A DNA stretch of 28,536 nucleotides from NCBI GenBank assembly GCA_045627885.1, contig JAZQOM010000031.1, forward strand, positions 1 to 28,536, read 5' to 3'. The stretch is from CALCTE01 sp045627885 (GTDB lineage Bacteria; Bacillota; Clostridia; Oscillospirales; CAG-272). Of this stretch, positions 1 to 6,967 are shown piece by piece. Position numbers and translations under genes: made by a program. The notes below the pieces were generated by a model. The model saw only the letters and a list, made by a program, of their open reading frames with translations. It was not told the origin of the DNA and ran no database searches. Position 1 is the first letter of the stretch. The number at the start of each line of letters is the position of its first letter.

Positions 1-30
1 AAAATTAAACACAGGTTCAAAAAAGAGGAA

Positions 31-53
31 TGACGGGCTTTGTAAGCCCGTCA
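31..53. repeat. Perfect 10-bp hairpin
   Basis: Arms 31-40 and 44-53 are perfect reverse complements around a 3-nt loop. A moderately T-rich stretch follows on the plus strand (54-66). It could be a terminator of a plus-strand gene left of the window, or one unit of the hairpin cluster that fills 1-200. Confidence 0.5.
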
Positions 54-67
54 TTATTGCCTTTTTC

Positions 68-115
68 CGTTCTTTTCCTCTGTCGTACATTTGTACGCCG
101 ACGAAGAAAAGAACG
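68..115. repeat. Long imperfect inverted repeat
   Basis: Arms 68-77 and 106-115 are exact reverse complements (CGTTCTTTTC and GAAAAGAACG). Between them sits a smaller nested palindrome around CGTAC/GTACG. No coding capacity is evident. It looks like a dispersed intergenic palindrome rather than a simple terminator. Confidence 0.5.
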
Positions 116-146
116 AAAAATATCACTTCGTTTTCAGCACTCTGCT

Positions 147-173
147 CAGTCTGCTGACTTTGTCAGCAGACTG
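147..173. repeat. Perfect 12-bp hairpin
   Basis: Arms 147-158 and 162-173 pair perfectly over a TTT loop. It directly abuts the terminator-like hairpin at 174-199. On the minus strand it lies just past the end of the amino-acid ABC operon and may stabilise that mRNA end. Confidence 0.5.
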
Positions 174-199
174 ACAGCCGAAAACCCGGCTGTTTTTTT
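174..199 (+). terminator. Intrinsic terminator-like hairpin
   Basis: A 7-bp stem (174-180 with 187-193, ACAGCCG/CGGCTGT) with a 6-nt loop is followed by seven T residues on the plus strand. The stem lies 14 bp from the end of the minus-strand ABC operon, so it may act in both directions. No plus-strand gene precedes it inside the window. Confidence 0.5.
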
Positions 200-206
200 A
201 TTTTGA

Positions 207-935
207 TTACAGAACTCTCGAAAGAAAGTCCTTTGTTCTTTGTAATTTGGGAGCGGTGAATATCTGCTCGGGTGTTCCGCTTTCCGCGATAACGCCCTTA
301 TCCATAAATATCACCTTGTTTGAAACATCTCTTGCAAAGCCCATCTCGTGCGTGACGACTATCATCGTAAGTCCGTCCGCCGCAAGCGCCTTCATAACCT
401 CGAGCACCTCTCCGACCATTTCGGGGTCAAGCGCCGATGTGGGCTCGTCAAACAGAATTACCTCGGGCTCCATACACAGAGAGCGCGCTATTGCGACTCT
501 CTGCTTCTGTCCGCCGGAAAGCTGCTTCGGCTTTGCGTTGATGTACGGAAGCATTCCGACCTTGGAAAGATATTTGAGAGCGTTTTCCTTTGCCTCCGCC
601 GCGGAACGCTTGAGAACCTCTGTCTGACCTATCATACAGTTTTTTAATACCGTCATATTGTCAAAAAGATTGAACTGCTGGAAAACCATTCCCACGCGTG
701 AGCGAAATTCCGATTTACGCATTCCGAAAATGCTTTCGCCGTGGAACAATATATCCCCGTCCGTCGCGTCTTCAAGCATATTGATACAGCGAAGGCAGGT
801 GCTTTTTCCTGAGCCGGAAGAACCGATTATGCAAATGACATCTCCCTTGTTGACCTCAAAGCTGATATCCTTTAAGACAAGGTGTTCTCCGTACTTTTTT
901 ACGAGATGCTCAACCTTTATTACCGGTGTTTCCAT
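207..935 (-). CDS. Polar amino-acid (probably lysine) ABC transporter, ATP-binding protein
   Basis: This 242-residue cytoplasmic ATPase powers a three-component amino-acid importer. Visible motifs are Walker A GSSGSGKST at residues 38-46, the Q-loop FQQFN near 86-90, signature LSGGQ at 139-143, Walker B VILFDEP at 159-165 and the switch His in VTHE near 196. Length and motifs fit the GlnQ/ArtP/HisP family. The ATG follows the permease stop directly (TAAATG), so the two are probably translationally coupled. It is the last gene of the operon 2583-207 and is followed by hairpins. The family alone does not fix the substrate; the lysine riboswitch at the operon head points to lysine. Confidence 0.95.
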   Translation of the reverse strand: METPVIKVEHLVKKYGEHLVLKDISFEVNKGDVICIIGSSGSGKSTCLRCINMLEDATDGDILFHGESIFGMRKSEFRSRVGMVFQQFNLFDNMTVLKNCMIGQTEVLKRSAAEAKENALKYLSKVGMLPYINAKPKQLSGGQKQRVAIARSLCMEPEVILFDEPTSALDPEMVGEVLEVMKALAADGLTMIVVTHEMGFARDVSNKVIFMDKGVIAESGTPEQIFTAPKLQRTKDFLSRVL

Positions 936-1703
936 TTAATGCGCCCCCTTTGCTATGTGTATCTCGGCGCCCGGGTCACTCTGTGAGCCGAAGATTGTGT
1001 AGCTGCTCTTGCCCTCGAGAAGCTTCTCGATGAGCCTTAAAATGCGGGTTATCGCAAAGGTGAGAACAAAGTATATCACGCAGGCGATTGCAAAGCTTGC
1101 GAATATCTTATAGCTGTTCTTTGCCGCGGAATTCGCATAGTAGTAAAGCTCGGTAACACCTATGACATTGAGCACTGATGTATCCTTGATGTTTATGACA
1201 AATTCGTTGGATATCGACGGCAGTATATTTCGCATTACCTGCGGTATAACAACATGGAGCATAGCCTGCATGTGATTCATTCCGACAGATGCGGCGCCCT
1301 CGAACTGACCTTTGTCTATCGAGATTATTCCGCCTCTTACTATCTCGGTGATATATGCGCCCGTGTTTATGGAGACTATGGCTATTCCCGAAGGAATCAG
1401 CGGAAGCGTCGCGCCTCCGTTTGCGTAGGCGTATCCCCAATATATCAGCATCGCCTGTACCATCATAGGCGTTCCTCGGAACACCTCGACATACGCCGAT
1501 ATGATAAATCCTATAACCTTCTGCAAAGCCGCCACAAATCCGTTTTTGGATTTCGGAATCGTGCGGATTATTCCGTTTATAAGACCTATTAAAAGTCCGA
1601 GTATTGTTCCCGCAAGCGCTATCAGCATCGTATTGCCGATACCGCTCATTATTGTTCCGCCGTAGTTCTTCCATACAACGGAAACATCATTAAAAAATTG
1701 CAT
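936..1703 (-). CDS. Polar amino-acid (probably lysine) ABC transporter, permease
   Basis: A 255-residue membrane protein of the HisM/GlnP family. It has several hydrophobic segments, for example a first helix at about residues 18-45. The EAA-type cytoplasmic loop reads EGAASVGMNHMQAMLHVVIPQ, ending in the IPQ typical of this family. It would form the channel, probably as a homodimer since only one permease gene is present. The ATG is preceded by AAGGA about 10 nt upstream. It sits between the binding-protein gene and the ATPase gene in one operon under the lysine riboswitch. Confidence 0.94.
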   Translation of the reverse strand: MQFFNDVSVVWKNYGGTIMSGIGNTMLIALAGTILGLLIGLINGIIRTIPKSKNGFVAALQKVIGFIISAYVEVFRGTPMMVQAMLIYWGYAYANGGATLPLIPSGIAIVSINTGAYITEIVRGGIISIDKGQFEGAASVGMNHMQAMLHVVIPQVMRNILPSISNEFVINIKDTSVLNVIGVTELYYYANSAAKNSYKIFASFAIACVIYFVLTFAITRILRLIEKLLEGKSSYTIFGSQSDPGAEIHIAKGAH

Positions 1704-1728
1704 CTATTCCGTTTCCTTATTTTTTCAA

Positions 1729-2583
1729 TTATTCCTCTGCGGGTGCAAGAGCAACCATCTGCTGCATAAGAGCGTTGCGCTCTTCCGTGCTCAATGCGTC
1801 TATTGCGGCGTTGAGCTCGGTTGCAAGGCTTGAGCCTTTTCTGATACCTGCGGCAACCGCAACATCTTCATCGGAAGCGGTAAAGCCCGTGCCGTTATTT
1901 ACAAGCTGAATGTATGTAATTGATTCGTTTGAAGAGCAAAGTGCCCAAGCGGTCGGCTCCTCTGCGATATATCCGTCGAGTGTCTTTGCGGTAAGTGCGG
2001 TGTAAAGCGTTGAAAAGTCGTCCATTATTGTAGCCTGAACATCTGCAATCTGCTTTACTGCGTCTGCGTGGAATGTTGCGTCCTGTGCGCCAATCTTCTT
2101 GCCGGCAAGGTCTGCAAGACTCTGTGCGGTTGCGATATCGCCGTCCTTATTGATGATGACTACAAGGTTGGATGTCCAATAGTTTGATGTGAAATCAATG
2201 GTTTGTTTTCTCTCTGCGGTGGGGCTCATACCTGCTATGATGCAGTCGAGTGCGCCCGATTCGACGGCGGGAACAAGTGCGTCCCACTTATACGCGTAAA
2301 TCTCGAGCGAAACGCCGAGCTTGTCGGCAAGCTTCTTTGCTATCTGAACATCGTAGCCGTTTGCATAGCCTGCTGCGTTTGCAATCTTGACTGCGCCGTC
2401 TTTATCGTCGTTCTGTGTCCAGTTGTACGGAGCATAGTTGCATTCCATACCTACTTTGAGCACGCCGGCGGACTTGACATTTTCGAGGTCTTTTTTTGCG
2501 TCAACCTTCTCTTTGCATGAGCAAAGTGCGAGTGCGGAAAGTGCGATTACAAGTGCGAGTGCGAGTGTGATGATTCTTTTCAT
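1729..2583 (-). CDS. Polar amino-acid (probably lysine) ABC transporter, substrate-binding lipoprotein
   Basis: This extracellular solute-binding protein (SBP_bac_3 family) delivers the amino acid to the permease. It starts with a lipoprotein signal peptide, MKR then a hydrophobic stretch, with lipobox LCSC placing the lipidated Cys at about residue 23. The mature part shows family signatures: GVLKVGMECNYAPYNW, the YDVQIAKKLADKLG segment and DCIIAGMSPTAERKQTIDF. I chose the ATG at 2583 because AAAGGA lies 9 nt upstream; an ATG at 2589 is only 3 nt from it, and a longer TTG reading would swallow the ribosome site. First gene of the operon, directly behind the riboswitch terminator. Confidence 0.95.
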   Translation of the reverse strand: MKRIITLALALVIALSALALCSCKEKVDAKKDLENVKSAGVLKVGMECNYAPYNWTQNDDKDGAVKIANAAGYANGYDVQIAKKLADKLGVSLEIYAYKWDALVPAVESGALDCIIAGMSPTAERKQTIDFTSNYWTSNLVVIINKDGDIATAQSLADLAGKKIGAQDATFHADAVKQIADVQATIMDDFSTLYTALTAKTLDGYIAEEPTAWALCSSNESITYIQLVNNGTGFTASDEDVAVAAGIRKGSSLATELNAAIDALSTEERNALMQQMVALAPAEE

Positions 2584-2610
2584 TGTCATATATCCTTTCA
2601 AAATAAATTA

Positions 2611-2645
2611 CAAAAACAAAAGGCGTTCGGAAAGCCCGAACGCCT
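2611..2645 (-). terminator. Riboswitch-controlled terminator in the leader of the amino-acid ABC operon
   Basis: A 10-bp GC-rich stem (2621-2630 with 2636-2645) is followed on the minus strand by TTTTGTTTTTG. It lies between the lysine aptamer and the first start codon, so it is the likely expression platform: formed when lysine is bound, switching the transporter off. Confidence 0.85.
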
Positions 2646-2659
2646 AATACATTTTGTAT

Positions 2660-2832
2660 CTTCGTTCGATAGCCCTCCACACGGTTTGTGTGACAGTCAT
2701 ACGGATATTCTCCGTATGCCCAACGGTAACGCCCTCAATCTGCGTTCCATTTCGGCAAAGCACCCTCATCGGAAATCTTCGGCTTATTGAGTGCCGATTT
2801 CCGCTTAAATGAGCCTTGCGCCTCTATCAAGA
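2660..2832 (-). promoter_or_regulatory. Lysine riboswitch (L box)
   Basis: Read on the minus strand, the leader shows the L-box landmarks in order: GATAGAGGCGC (P1 5' strand, from 2828), GCCGAAA near the middle, GACTGTCAC, and GGAGGGCTATC (P1 3' strand, ending near 2668). The order, spacing and exact words closely match the well-known lysC leader of Bacillus subtilis, as I recall it. It sits between a strong promoter and a terminator ahead of an amino-acid ABC transporter, the normal place for a lysine-sensing off-switch. The aptamer borders are approximate. Confidence 0.9.
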
Positions 2833-2839
2833 TGTTAGT

Positions 2840-2868
2840 ATTATATACTCTCAAATATGAATATTCAA
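2840..2868 (-). promoter_or_regulatory. Sigma-A type promoter of the lysine-riboswitch operon
   Basis: The minus strand reads TTGAAT (2868-2863), a 17-bp spacer and TATAAT (2845-2840). The predicted start lies a few bases ahead of the P1 stem of the lysine aptamer, which supports both calls. Confidence 0.8.
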
Positions 2869-2887
2869 CTGTTATTTTGTGAATAAA

Positions 2888-4084
2888 TTATGAATCCTGC
2901 TCCGCGGCGGCTTTTTTATTGGCTTCGTCCCTCTCCTTGCAGAGTTTTTCCCACGAAGGAAGCCTTTTTACGATATCCGCGAACTTTGCAAGATGCTCGG
3001 GAATCTCTATATTCTGCGGGCAGATTGCGGCGCAGGCGCCGCATCCAATGCAGGCGGTGGGGCGCTTATCTTCGGCAAGCGCGTCCATCATCATCGAAGT
3101 CGTAAACCACGCGTCCTCCTCGAATTTTATCTCATTATACATCGACATAAGCATCGGGATATCAAGCTCCATCGGGCAGCCGTCCTTGCAGTATCCGCAA
3201 CCGGTGCAGGGAACGGAATCGCTTAGCTTTTTCTTTGCAAGCTCTATTGCCGCCTTTTCCTTATCGGAAAGCGGCTCTCTCTTTTCGTAGGTTGCAAGAT
3301 TGTCCTTCATCTGCGAAAGGTCGGACATTCCGGAAAGCGTGACGACTACATTAGGCAGTTCCTGTATAAAGCGGAACGCCCACGCGGCAACGCTTTCGTC
3401 GGGACGGAGTGCCTTGAATGCGGAAACGGTTTCGTCATCGAGCTTGACAAGTCTGCCGCCGCGCACGGGCTCCATTACCCATACGGGTATGTTGAAGGAC
3501 GACAGAAGCTCATACTTGCCCTTTGCGTCCTGCAAGTCCCAGTCAAGATAGTTGAGCTGTATCTGGCAGAATTCCATTTCTTTTCCGTGGCGGGAAAGAA
3601 AATCCTTCATATTTTCGATTCTGCCGTGTGCGGAAAAGCCGAGATGCTTTATTCTGCCGAGTTCCTTCTGCTTTACAAAGTAGTCGATTATCCCCCATCT
3701 TTCATCCTCATAAACGGAAATCGAGCTTTCGCATACATTGTGAAGCAAATAAAAATCGAAGTATTCGGTGCGGCATTTTTTGAGCTGTTCTTCAAATATC
3801 TCGGCGGGATTATAGCTTTCCGCCGTCTGATGTCCCGGATACTTTGTGGCAAGATAATAGCTTTCTCTCGGATATTTTGACAAAAGCTGTCCGGCGACAA
3901 TCTCCGATGTGCCGCCGTGATACGGATACGCCGTATCGAAATAGTTTACTCCCGCTTTTATCGCCTCATCTATCATCTGTTCCGTTGCGGCTTCGTCAAT
4001 CGCGCCGCTTTCAAGGCACGGAAGACGCATCATTCCGAAGCCGAGAGCGGATATTTTTTTGCCCTTGAATTCGTTGTATATCAT
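2888..4084 (-). CDS. Aldo/keto reductase with C-terminal double [4Fe-4S] ferredoxin domain
   Basis: A 398-residue cytoplasmic oxidoreductase. The N-terminal TIM-barrel part has the aldo/keto reductase catalytic set: D50, Y55 (FDTAYPYHG), K81 (ATKYPG) and H115 (LLHN). The C-terminal part carries two four-Cys clusters, C293-x2-C-x2-C-x3-C303 (CTGCGYCKDGC) and C345-x2-C-x2-C-x3-C355 (CIGCGACAAIC), typical of two [4Fe-4S] centres. This fused form is common in anaerobic Clostridia; the physiological substrate is unknown, and electrons may pass through the clusters instead of a simple NADPH reaction. A GGAGG ribosome site precedes the ATG. It is divergent from the gene at 4211 and shares a palindromic control region with it. 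Confidence 0.93.
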   Translation of the reverse strand: MIYNEFKGKKISALGFGMMRLPCLESGAIDEAATEQMIDEAIKAGVNYFDTAYPYHGGTSEIVAGQLLSKYPRESYYLATKYPGHQTAESYNPAEIFEEQLKKCRTEYFDFYLLHNVCESSISVYEDERWGIIDYFVKQKELGRIKHLGFSAHGRIENMKDFLSRHGKEMEFCQIQLNYLDWDLQDAKGKYELLSSFNIPVWVMEPVRGGRLVKLDDETVSAFKALRPDESVAAWAFRFIQELPNVVVTLSGMSDLSQMKDNLATYEKREPLSDKEKAAIELAKKKLSDSVPCTGCGYCKDGCPMELDIPMLMSMYNEIKFEEDAWFTTSMMMDALAEDKRPTACIGCGACAAICPQNIEIPEHLAKFADIVKRLPSWEKLCKERDEANKKAAAEQDS

Positions 4085-4116
4085 ATATACCTCCGAAAGT
4101 ATTTTTACTGTTTAAT

Positions 4117-4145
4117 ATTTTACCATAAAAATTACTTAATTTCAA
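4117..4145 (-). promoter_or_regulatory. Promoter of the aldo/keto reductase gene
   Basis: The minus strand reads TTGAAA (4145-4140), a 17-bp spacer and TAAAAT (4122-4117). The -35 box lies inside the left arm of the palindrome 4138-4160. Confidence 0.7.
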
Positions 4146-4160
4146 CTGCAAGTTGAAATT
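4138..4160. promoter_or_regulatory. Palindromic operator candidate between divergent promoters
   Basis: Perfect 10-bp inverted repeat AATTTCAACT / AGTTGAAATT around GCA. Each arm contains the TTGAAA -35 box of one of the two divergent promoters, so a dimeric repressor bound here would cover both. The size and symmetry resemble MarR- or TetR-type operators. No regulator gene is adjacent. Confidence 0.65.
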
Positions 4161-4181
4161 CCGCATATATCGTGGTATAAT
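4153..4181 (+). promoter_or_regulatory. Promoter of the acetyltransferase-like/DUF6320 pair
   Basis: TTGAAA (4153-4158), a 17-bp spacer and TATAAT (4176-4181), upstream of an AAAGGAGG ribosome site and the ATG at 4211. The -35 box lies in the right arm of the palindrome 4138-4160. Confidence 0.8.
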
Positions 4182-4210
4182 AACCGTAATGATGTCAAAG
4201 GAGGCGCTTT

Positions 4211-5518
4211 ATGAAAGAAAAAGAAATACGCACAGAGCGCCGAGCTTGGCTTAAGCTCGACAACGCCGCAAAGATTTACCCCGCATCGAAAAGGCGTAAT
4301 TGGTCAAATCTGTTCAGGCTCTCGTTTGAATTCGACGAAGCCGTTGACAAGGATATATTAAAGGATGCGCTTTCCGCTACGGTAAAGCGTTTTCCGTCCA
4401 TAGCGGTAAAGCTCGGGCACGGTATGTTCTGGTACTATCTCGAGGAAGTAAAAAAAGCGCCCGATTTGCGTGCCGAAACATATTATCCGACGGCGAATAT
4501 GTCGTCAAAAGAGCTTTCTAAATGCGCCGTGCGTGTGATAGCGTACAAAAACAGGCTCGCTGTGGAATTCTTCCACGGGCTTACCGACGGAACGGGCGGT
4601 CTTGTATTTATCAAGTCACTTGCCGCCGAGTACGCCGAGAGAAAATACGGTATTGAAATTCCCTGTGAAAACGGAATCCTGCAAAGAAGCGAAGTGCCAT
4701 CTCCCGAGGAGCTTGAGGACAGCTTTATAAAATACGCGGGAGATGTCAGCGCGAGCAGAAAAGAATCAACGCCTTACCATATATCGGGAACGCCTGAGCG
4801 CGACGGGTTTATACATCTCACCTGCTTTGAGGCAAAGCTTTCCGAAATACGCGCCGCGTGCGAAAAATACGATGCGAGCGTGACGGTATTTACCTGTGCC
4901 GTTATGATGAAGGCTCTCGAAAAAATGCAGGCGGCACATATCAAAAAACGCTCGAAGCGCAAGCCGATAAAGGTGCTTGTTCCGGTAAATTTGAGAAAAC
5001 TGTTCGAAAGCAGTACGCTCCGCAACTTCGCAATGTTCGTCACTCCCGAGATTGACCCGAGAATGGGCGATTACGGCATAGATGAAATCTGCGATACGGT
5101 AAAGCATCAAATGGCGATAGATGTGACAAAAAAGCGAATGAGCGCAAAGTTTACCCCGAATGTGCGCTCCGAGCAGGCGTTTATTCTTAAAATAATGCCG
5201 CTTTTTATAAAGAATATCGCGATGCGGATAGTCTTTACTCTGTACGGCGAAAACAAATCCTGTATATGTATGTCAAACCTCGGCTTTCTGGAGCTTCCGA
5301 AGGAGCTTGACGAAAAAATAAGCCGCGCCGACTTTATTCTCGGCCCGCAGGCTACGACAAAGAACACCTGCGGCGTTATTACAAAAGGCGACACGGTTTA
5401 CATCAACTTCGTGAGGACGACAAAAGAGCCCGAGCTTGAAGCCGATTTTTATTCGGTTCTGCGCTCCGAGGGAATATTCCCGAAGATAAGCAGCAATCAG
5501 AAGAGAAAGGAAGAATAA
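4211..5518 (+). CDS. Alcohol-acetyltransferase/condensation-domain-like protein
   Basis: A 435-residue protein with the layout of the chloramphenicol-acetyltransferase/condensation superfamily. An N-terminal half ends in FFHGLTDGTGG, giving the catalytic HxxxDG motif at H122-D126-G127, and a C-terminal half contains a long core including VLVPVNLRKLF, like the VNLR stretch of these enzymes. It has no signal peptide or membrane helix. The likely role is transfer of an acyl group to an alcohol or related acceptor; the substrate cannot be read. The stop is directly followed by the ATG of the DUF6320 gene, so the two probably work together. AAAGGAGG before the ATG supports the start. Confidence 0.8.
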   Translation: MKEKEIRTERRAWLKLDNAAKIYPASKRRNWSNLFRLSFEFDEAVDKDILKDALSATVKRFPSIAVKLGHGMFWYYLEEVKKAPDLRAETYYPTANMSSKELSKCAVRVIAYKNRLAVEFFHGLTDGTGGLVFIKSLAAEYAERKYGIEIPCENGILQRSEVPSPEELEDSFIKYAGDVSASRKESTPYHISGTPERDGFIHLTCFEAKLSEIRAACEKYDASVTVFTCAVMMKALEKMQAAHIKKRSKRKPIKVLVPVNLRKLFESSTLRNFAMFVTPEIDPRMGDYGIDEICDTVKHQMAIDVTKKRMSAKFTPNVRSEQAFILKIMPLFIKNIAMRIVFTLYGENKSCICMSNLGFLELPKELDEKISRADFILGPQATTKNTCGVITKGDTVYINFVRTTKEPELEADFYSVLRSEGIFPKISSNQKRKEE

Positions 5519-5519
5519 T

Positions 5520-6212
5520 ATGTTCTGCATAAAATGCGGCGCTGAGCTTGCAGACAGCGAAAAATTCTGTCCGCTTTGCGAAACGCCCGTATATAATCCC
5601 TATATAAAGCAAAGCACCGCCGAGGGAATGTATCCCGAATACGAGCAAAGCGACAAATTCAACAGAAGCGGCATTATGTTCATCGTGTCTGTGCTTTTCG
5701 GTCTTGCCGTTCTGCTCACTCTTTTGTGCGATATGAGCATAAACGGCAAAATGGCGTGGTCGGGATATGCCGTAAACTCCCTTTTGCTTGCGTACATCAT
5801 AATAATTCTGCCTATCTGGTTTATTAAAGCAAATCCAGTGATTTTCGTGCCCGTGGACTTTGCCGCCTGCGCTCTTTTTCTGTGGTACATGGAATACGCA
5901 ACGGGCGGAAAATGGTTTTTGACCTTTGCTCTGCCGCTTGTCGCCGCCATGTGTATTATCGTGACCGCGGTCGTCACTCTGCGCCGCTACATCGACAGAG
6001 GGCGCGCTTTCGTGTTCGGCGGAGCGTCGATAGCGCTCGGGCTTTATTCGGTGCTGACGGAAATACTGATGATAGTCACTTTTTCTCTTCCGAAAAAACT
6101 TATCTGGTCGTACTACCCTCTTGTCGCGATGACCGTGATAGGGCTTATGCTCATAGTGATAGGGATTTGCAAACCGATAAGAGAATCGCTGAAAAAGAAA
6201 TTTTTTATATAA
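5520..6212 (+). CDS. Zinc-ribbon membrane protein, DUF6320-like
   Basis: A 230-residue protein. The N-terminus is a four-Cys zinc ribbon (C3, C6, C17, C20: CIKCG and CPLC), followed by a short linker and, from about residue 48 to 225, roughly six hydrophobic helices. This fits DUF6320-type proteins, which as I recall accompany alcohol-acetyltransferase-like genes in Clostridia and Bacilli; the molecular function is unknown. The ATG begins one base after the upstream stop codon, so translation is coupled. A membrane-anchoring or partner role for the acyltransferase is inference from the pairing. Confidence 0.8.
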   Translation: MFCIKCGAELADSEKFCPLCETPVYNPYIKQSTAEGMYPEYEQSDKFNRSGIMFIVSVLFGLAVLLTLLCDMSINGKMAWSGYAVNSLLLAYIIIILPIWFIKANPVIFVPVDFAACALFLWYMEYATGGKWFLTFALPLVAAMCIIVTAVVTLRRYIDRGRAFVFGGASIALGLYSVLTEILMIVTFSLPKKLIWSYYPLVAMTVIGLMLIVIGICKPIRESLKKKFFI

Positions 6213-6250
6213 AATATCGGCAGTTTACAAAACCGTAAACTGCCGTTTAT
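6213..6250. terminator. Shared bidirectional terminator
   Basis: An 11-bp perfect stem (6218-6228 with 6235-6245) with a 6-nt loop lies between the convergent stops of the DUF6320 gene and thiT. AT-rich tracts on both sides allow use in either direction. Confidence 0.8.
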
Positions 6251-6910
6251 TTATTTTTTTCTTGCCGTTTGAGGTATGCGCGATACCGGAACGGCGACTA
6301 TCGCGGTGATTATTATTTCGGGTATCATATAGCATCCGTTATATATCAGCGAATACAGCGCCGCAAGTCCGAAGCCGCCGGCGTTTTTCATTATATACGA
6401 GCTTATTGCTAAATTTGCAAACACCGTGTCGGTAAAGAACCACTCCGCCCACGCGCCGTAGAATATCGCTCCGGAAACAGAGTGGAAAAGATAGCAGATA
6501 AGCATTGATACAACCGTTCCGAGAACAAGCGCCTTTGTTTTATTCTTTATTCTGTTTGCGAACATTCCGCCGAGCCCAAGCGAGCTGTATGCGAGAATAT
6601 AGTCTATAAGCACTATCGCAAAGGCGATGCCTATTCCCATAAAGCTGTCGTCGGTGGGCGTAAACATCGCGGCAACCGTGTGACTGCTTGTTGCAATTTG
6701 AAGAAGCGAATATACAAATCCGGAAAACAGTCCCCATTTTATGCCGTACATATACGATATGAGTATGACGGGAAGCATACTCGCTATTGTTACCGTTCCG
6801 CCGAACGGAAGATGCAAGAACGGTATATATCCGCAAACAAAAGCGATTGCCGTACCTATTGCAATAAGCATCGCCGATGTGACAAGTCTTTTTGTGCTCT
6901 GCTTTTTCAA
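6251..6910 (-). CDS. thiT: Thiamine ECF transporter, substrate-binding S component (ThiT-like)
   Basis: An integral membrane protein of about 219 residues with about six hydrophobic helices. The segment GGTVTIASMLPVILISY followed by YGIKWGLFSGFVYSLLQ matches the ThiT signature region. As an S component it would bind thiamine and needs the shared ECF ATPase/T module encoded elsewhere. The open frame extends upstream to 6943, but that stretch overlaps the terminator stem. I prefer the TTG at 6910 (MKKQSTKRL...), which has GGGGA about 8 nt upstream; the intervening ATG is out of frame. A TPP riboswitch with its own promoter controls the gene, which strongly supports thiamine as substrate. Confidence 0.9.
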   Translation of the reverse strand: MKKQSTKRLVTSAMLIAIGTAIAFVCGYIPFLHLPFGGTVTIASMLPVILISYMYGIKWGLFSGFVYSLLQIATSSHTVAAMFTPTDDSFMGIGIAFAIVLIDYILAYSSLGLGGMFANRIKNKTKALVLGTVVSMLICYLFHSVSGAIFYGAWAEWFFTDTVFANLAISSYIMKNAGGFGLAALYSLIYNGCYMIPEIIITAIVAVPVSRIPQTARKK

Positions 6911-6923
6911 AATATCATCCCCA

Positions 6924-6960
6924 AAAACAAAAAATGTCCGCACGGGTGTACCGTGCGGAC
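6924..6960 (-). terminator. Terminator of the TPP riboswitch leader
   Basis: A 10-bp GC-rich stem (6936-6945 with 6951-6960) followed on the minus strand by ATTTTTTGTTTTT. It sits between the aptamer and the thiT start and is the likely switch that stops transcription when TPP is bound. Confidence 0.85.
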
Positions 6961-6967
6961 TTTGATA

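Noticed and set aside
6911..6943. Upstream ATG start for thiT at 6943
   Set aside because: It would begin inside the riboswitch terminator stem. The TTG at 6910 has a ribosome site and gives the usual family N-terminus.
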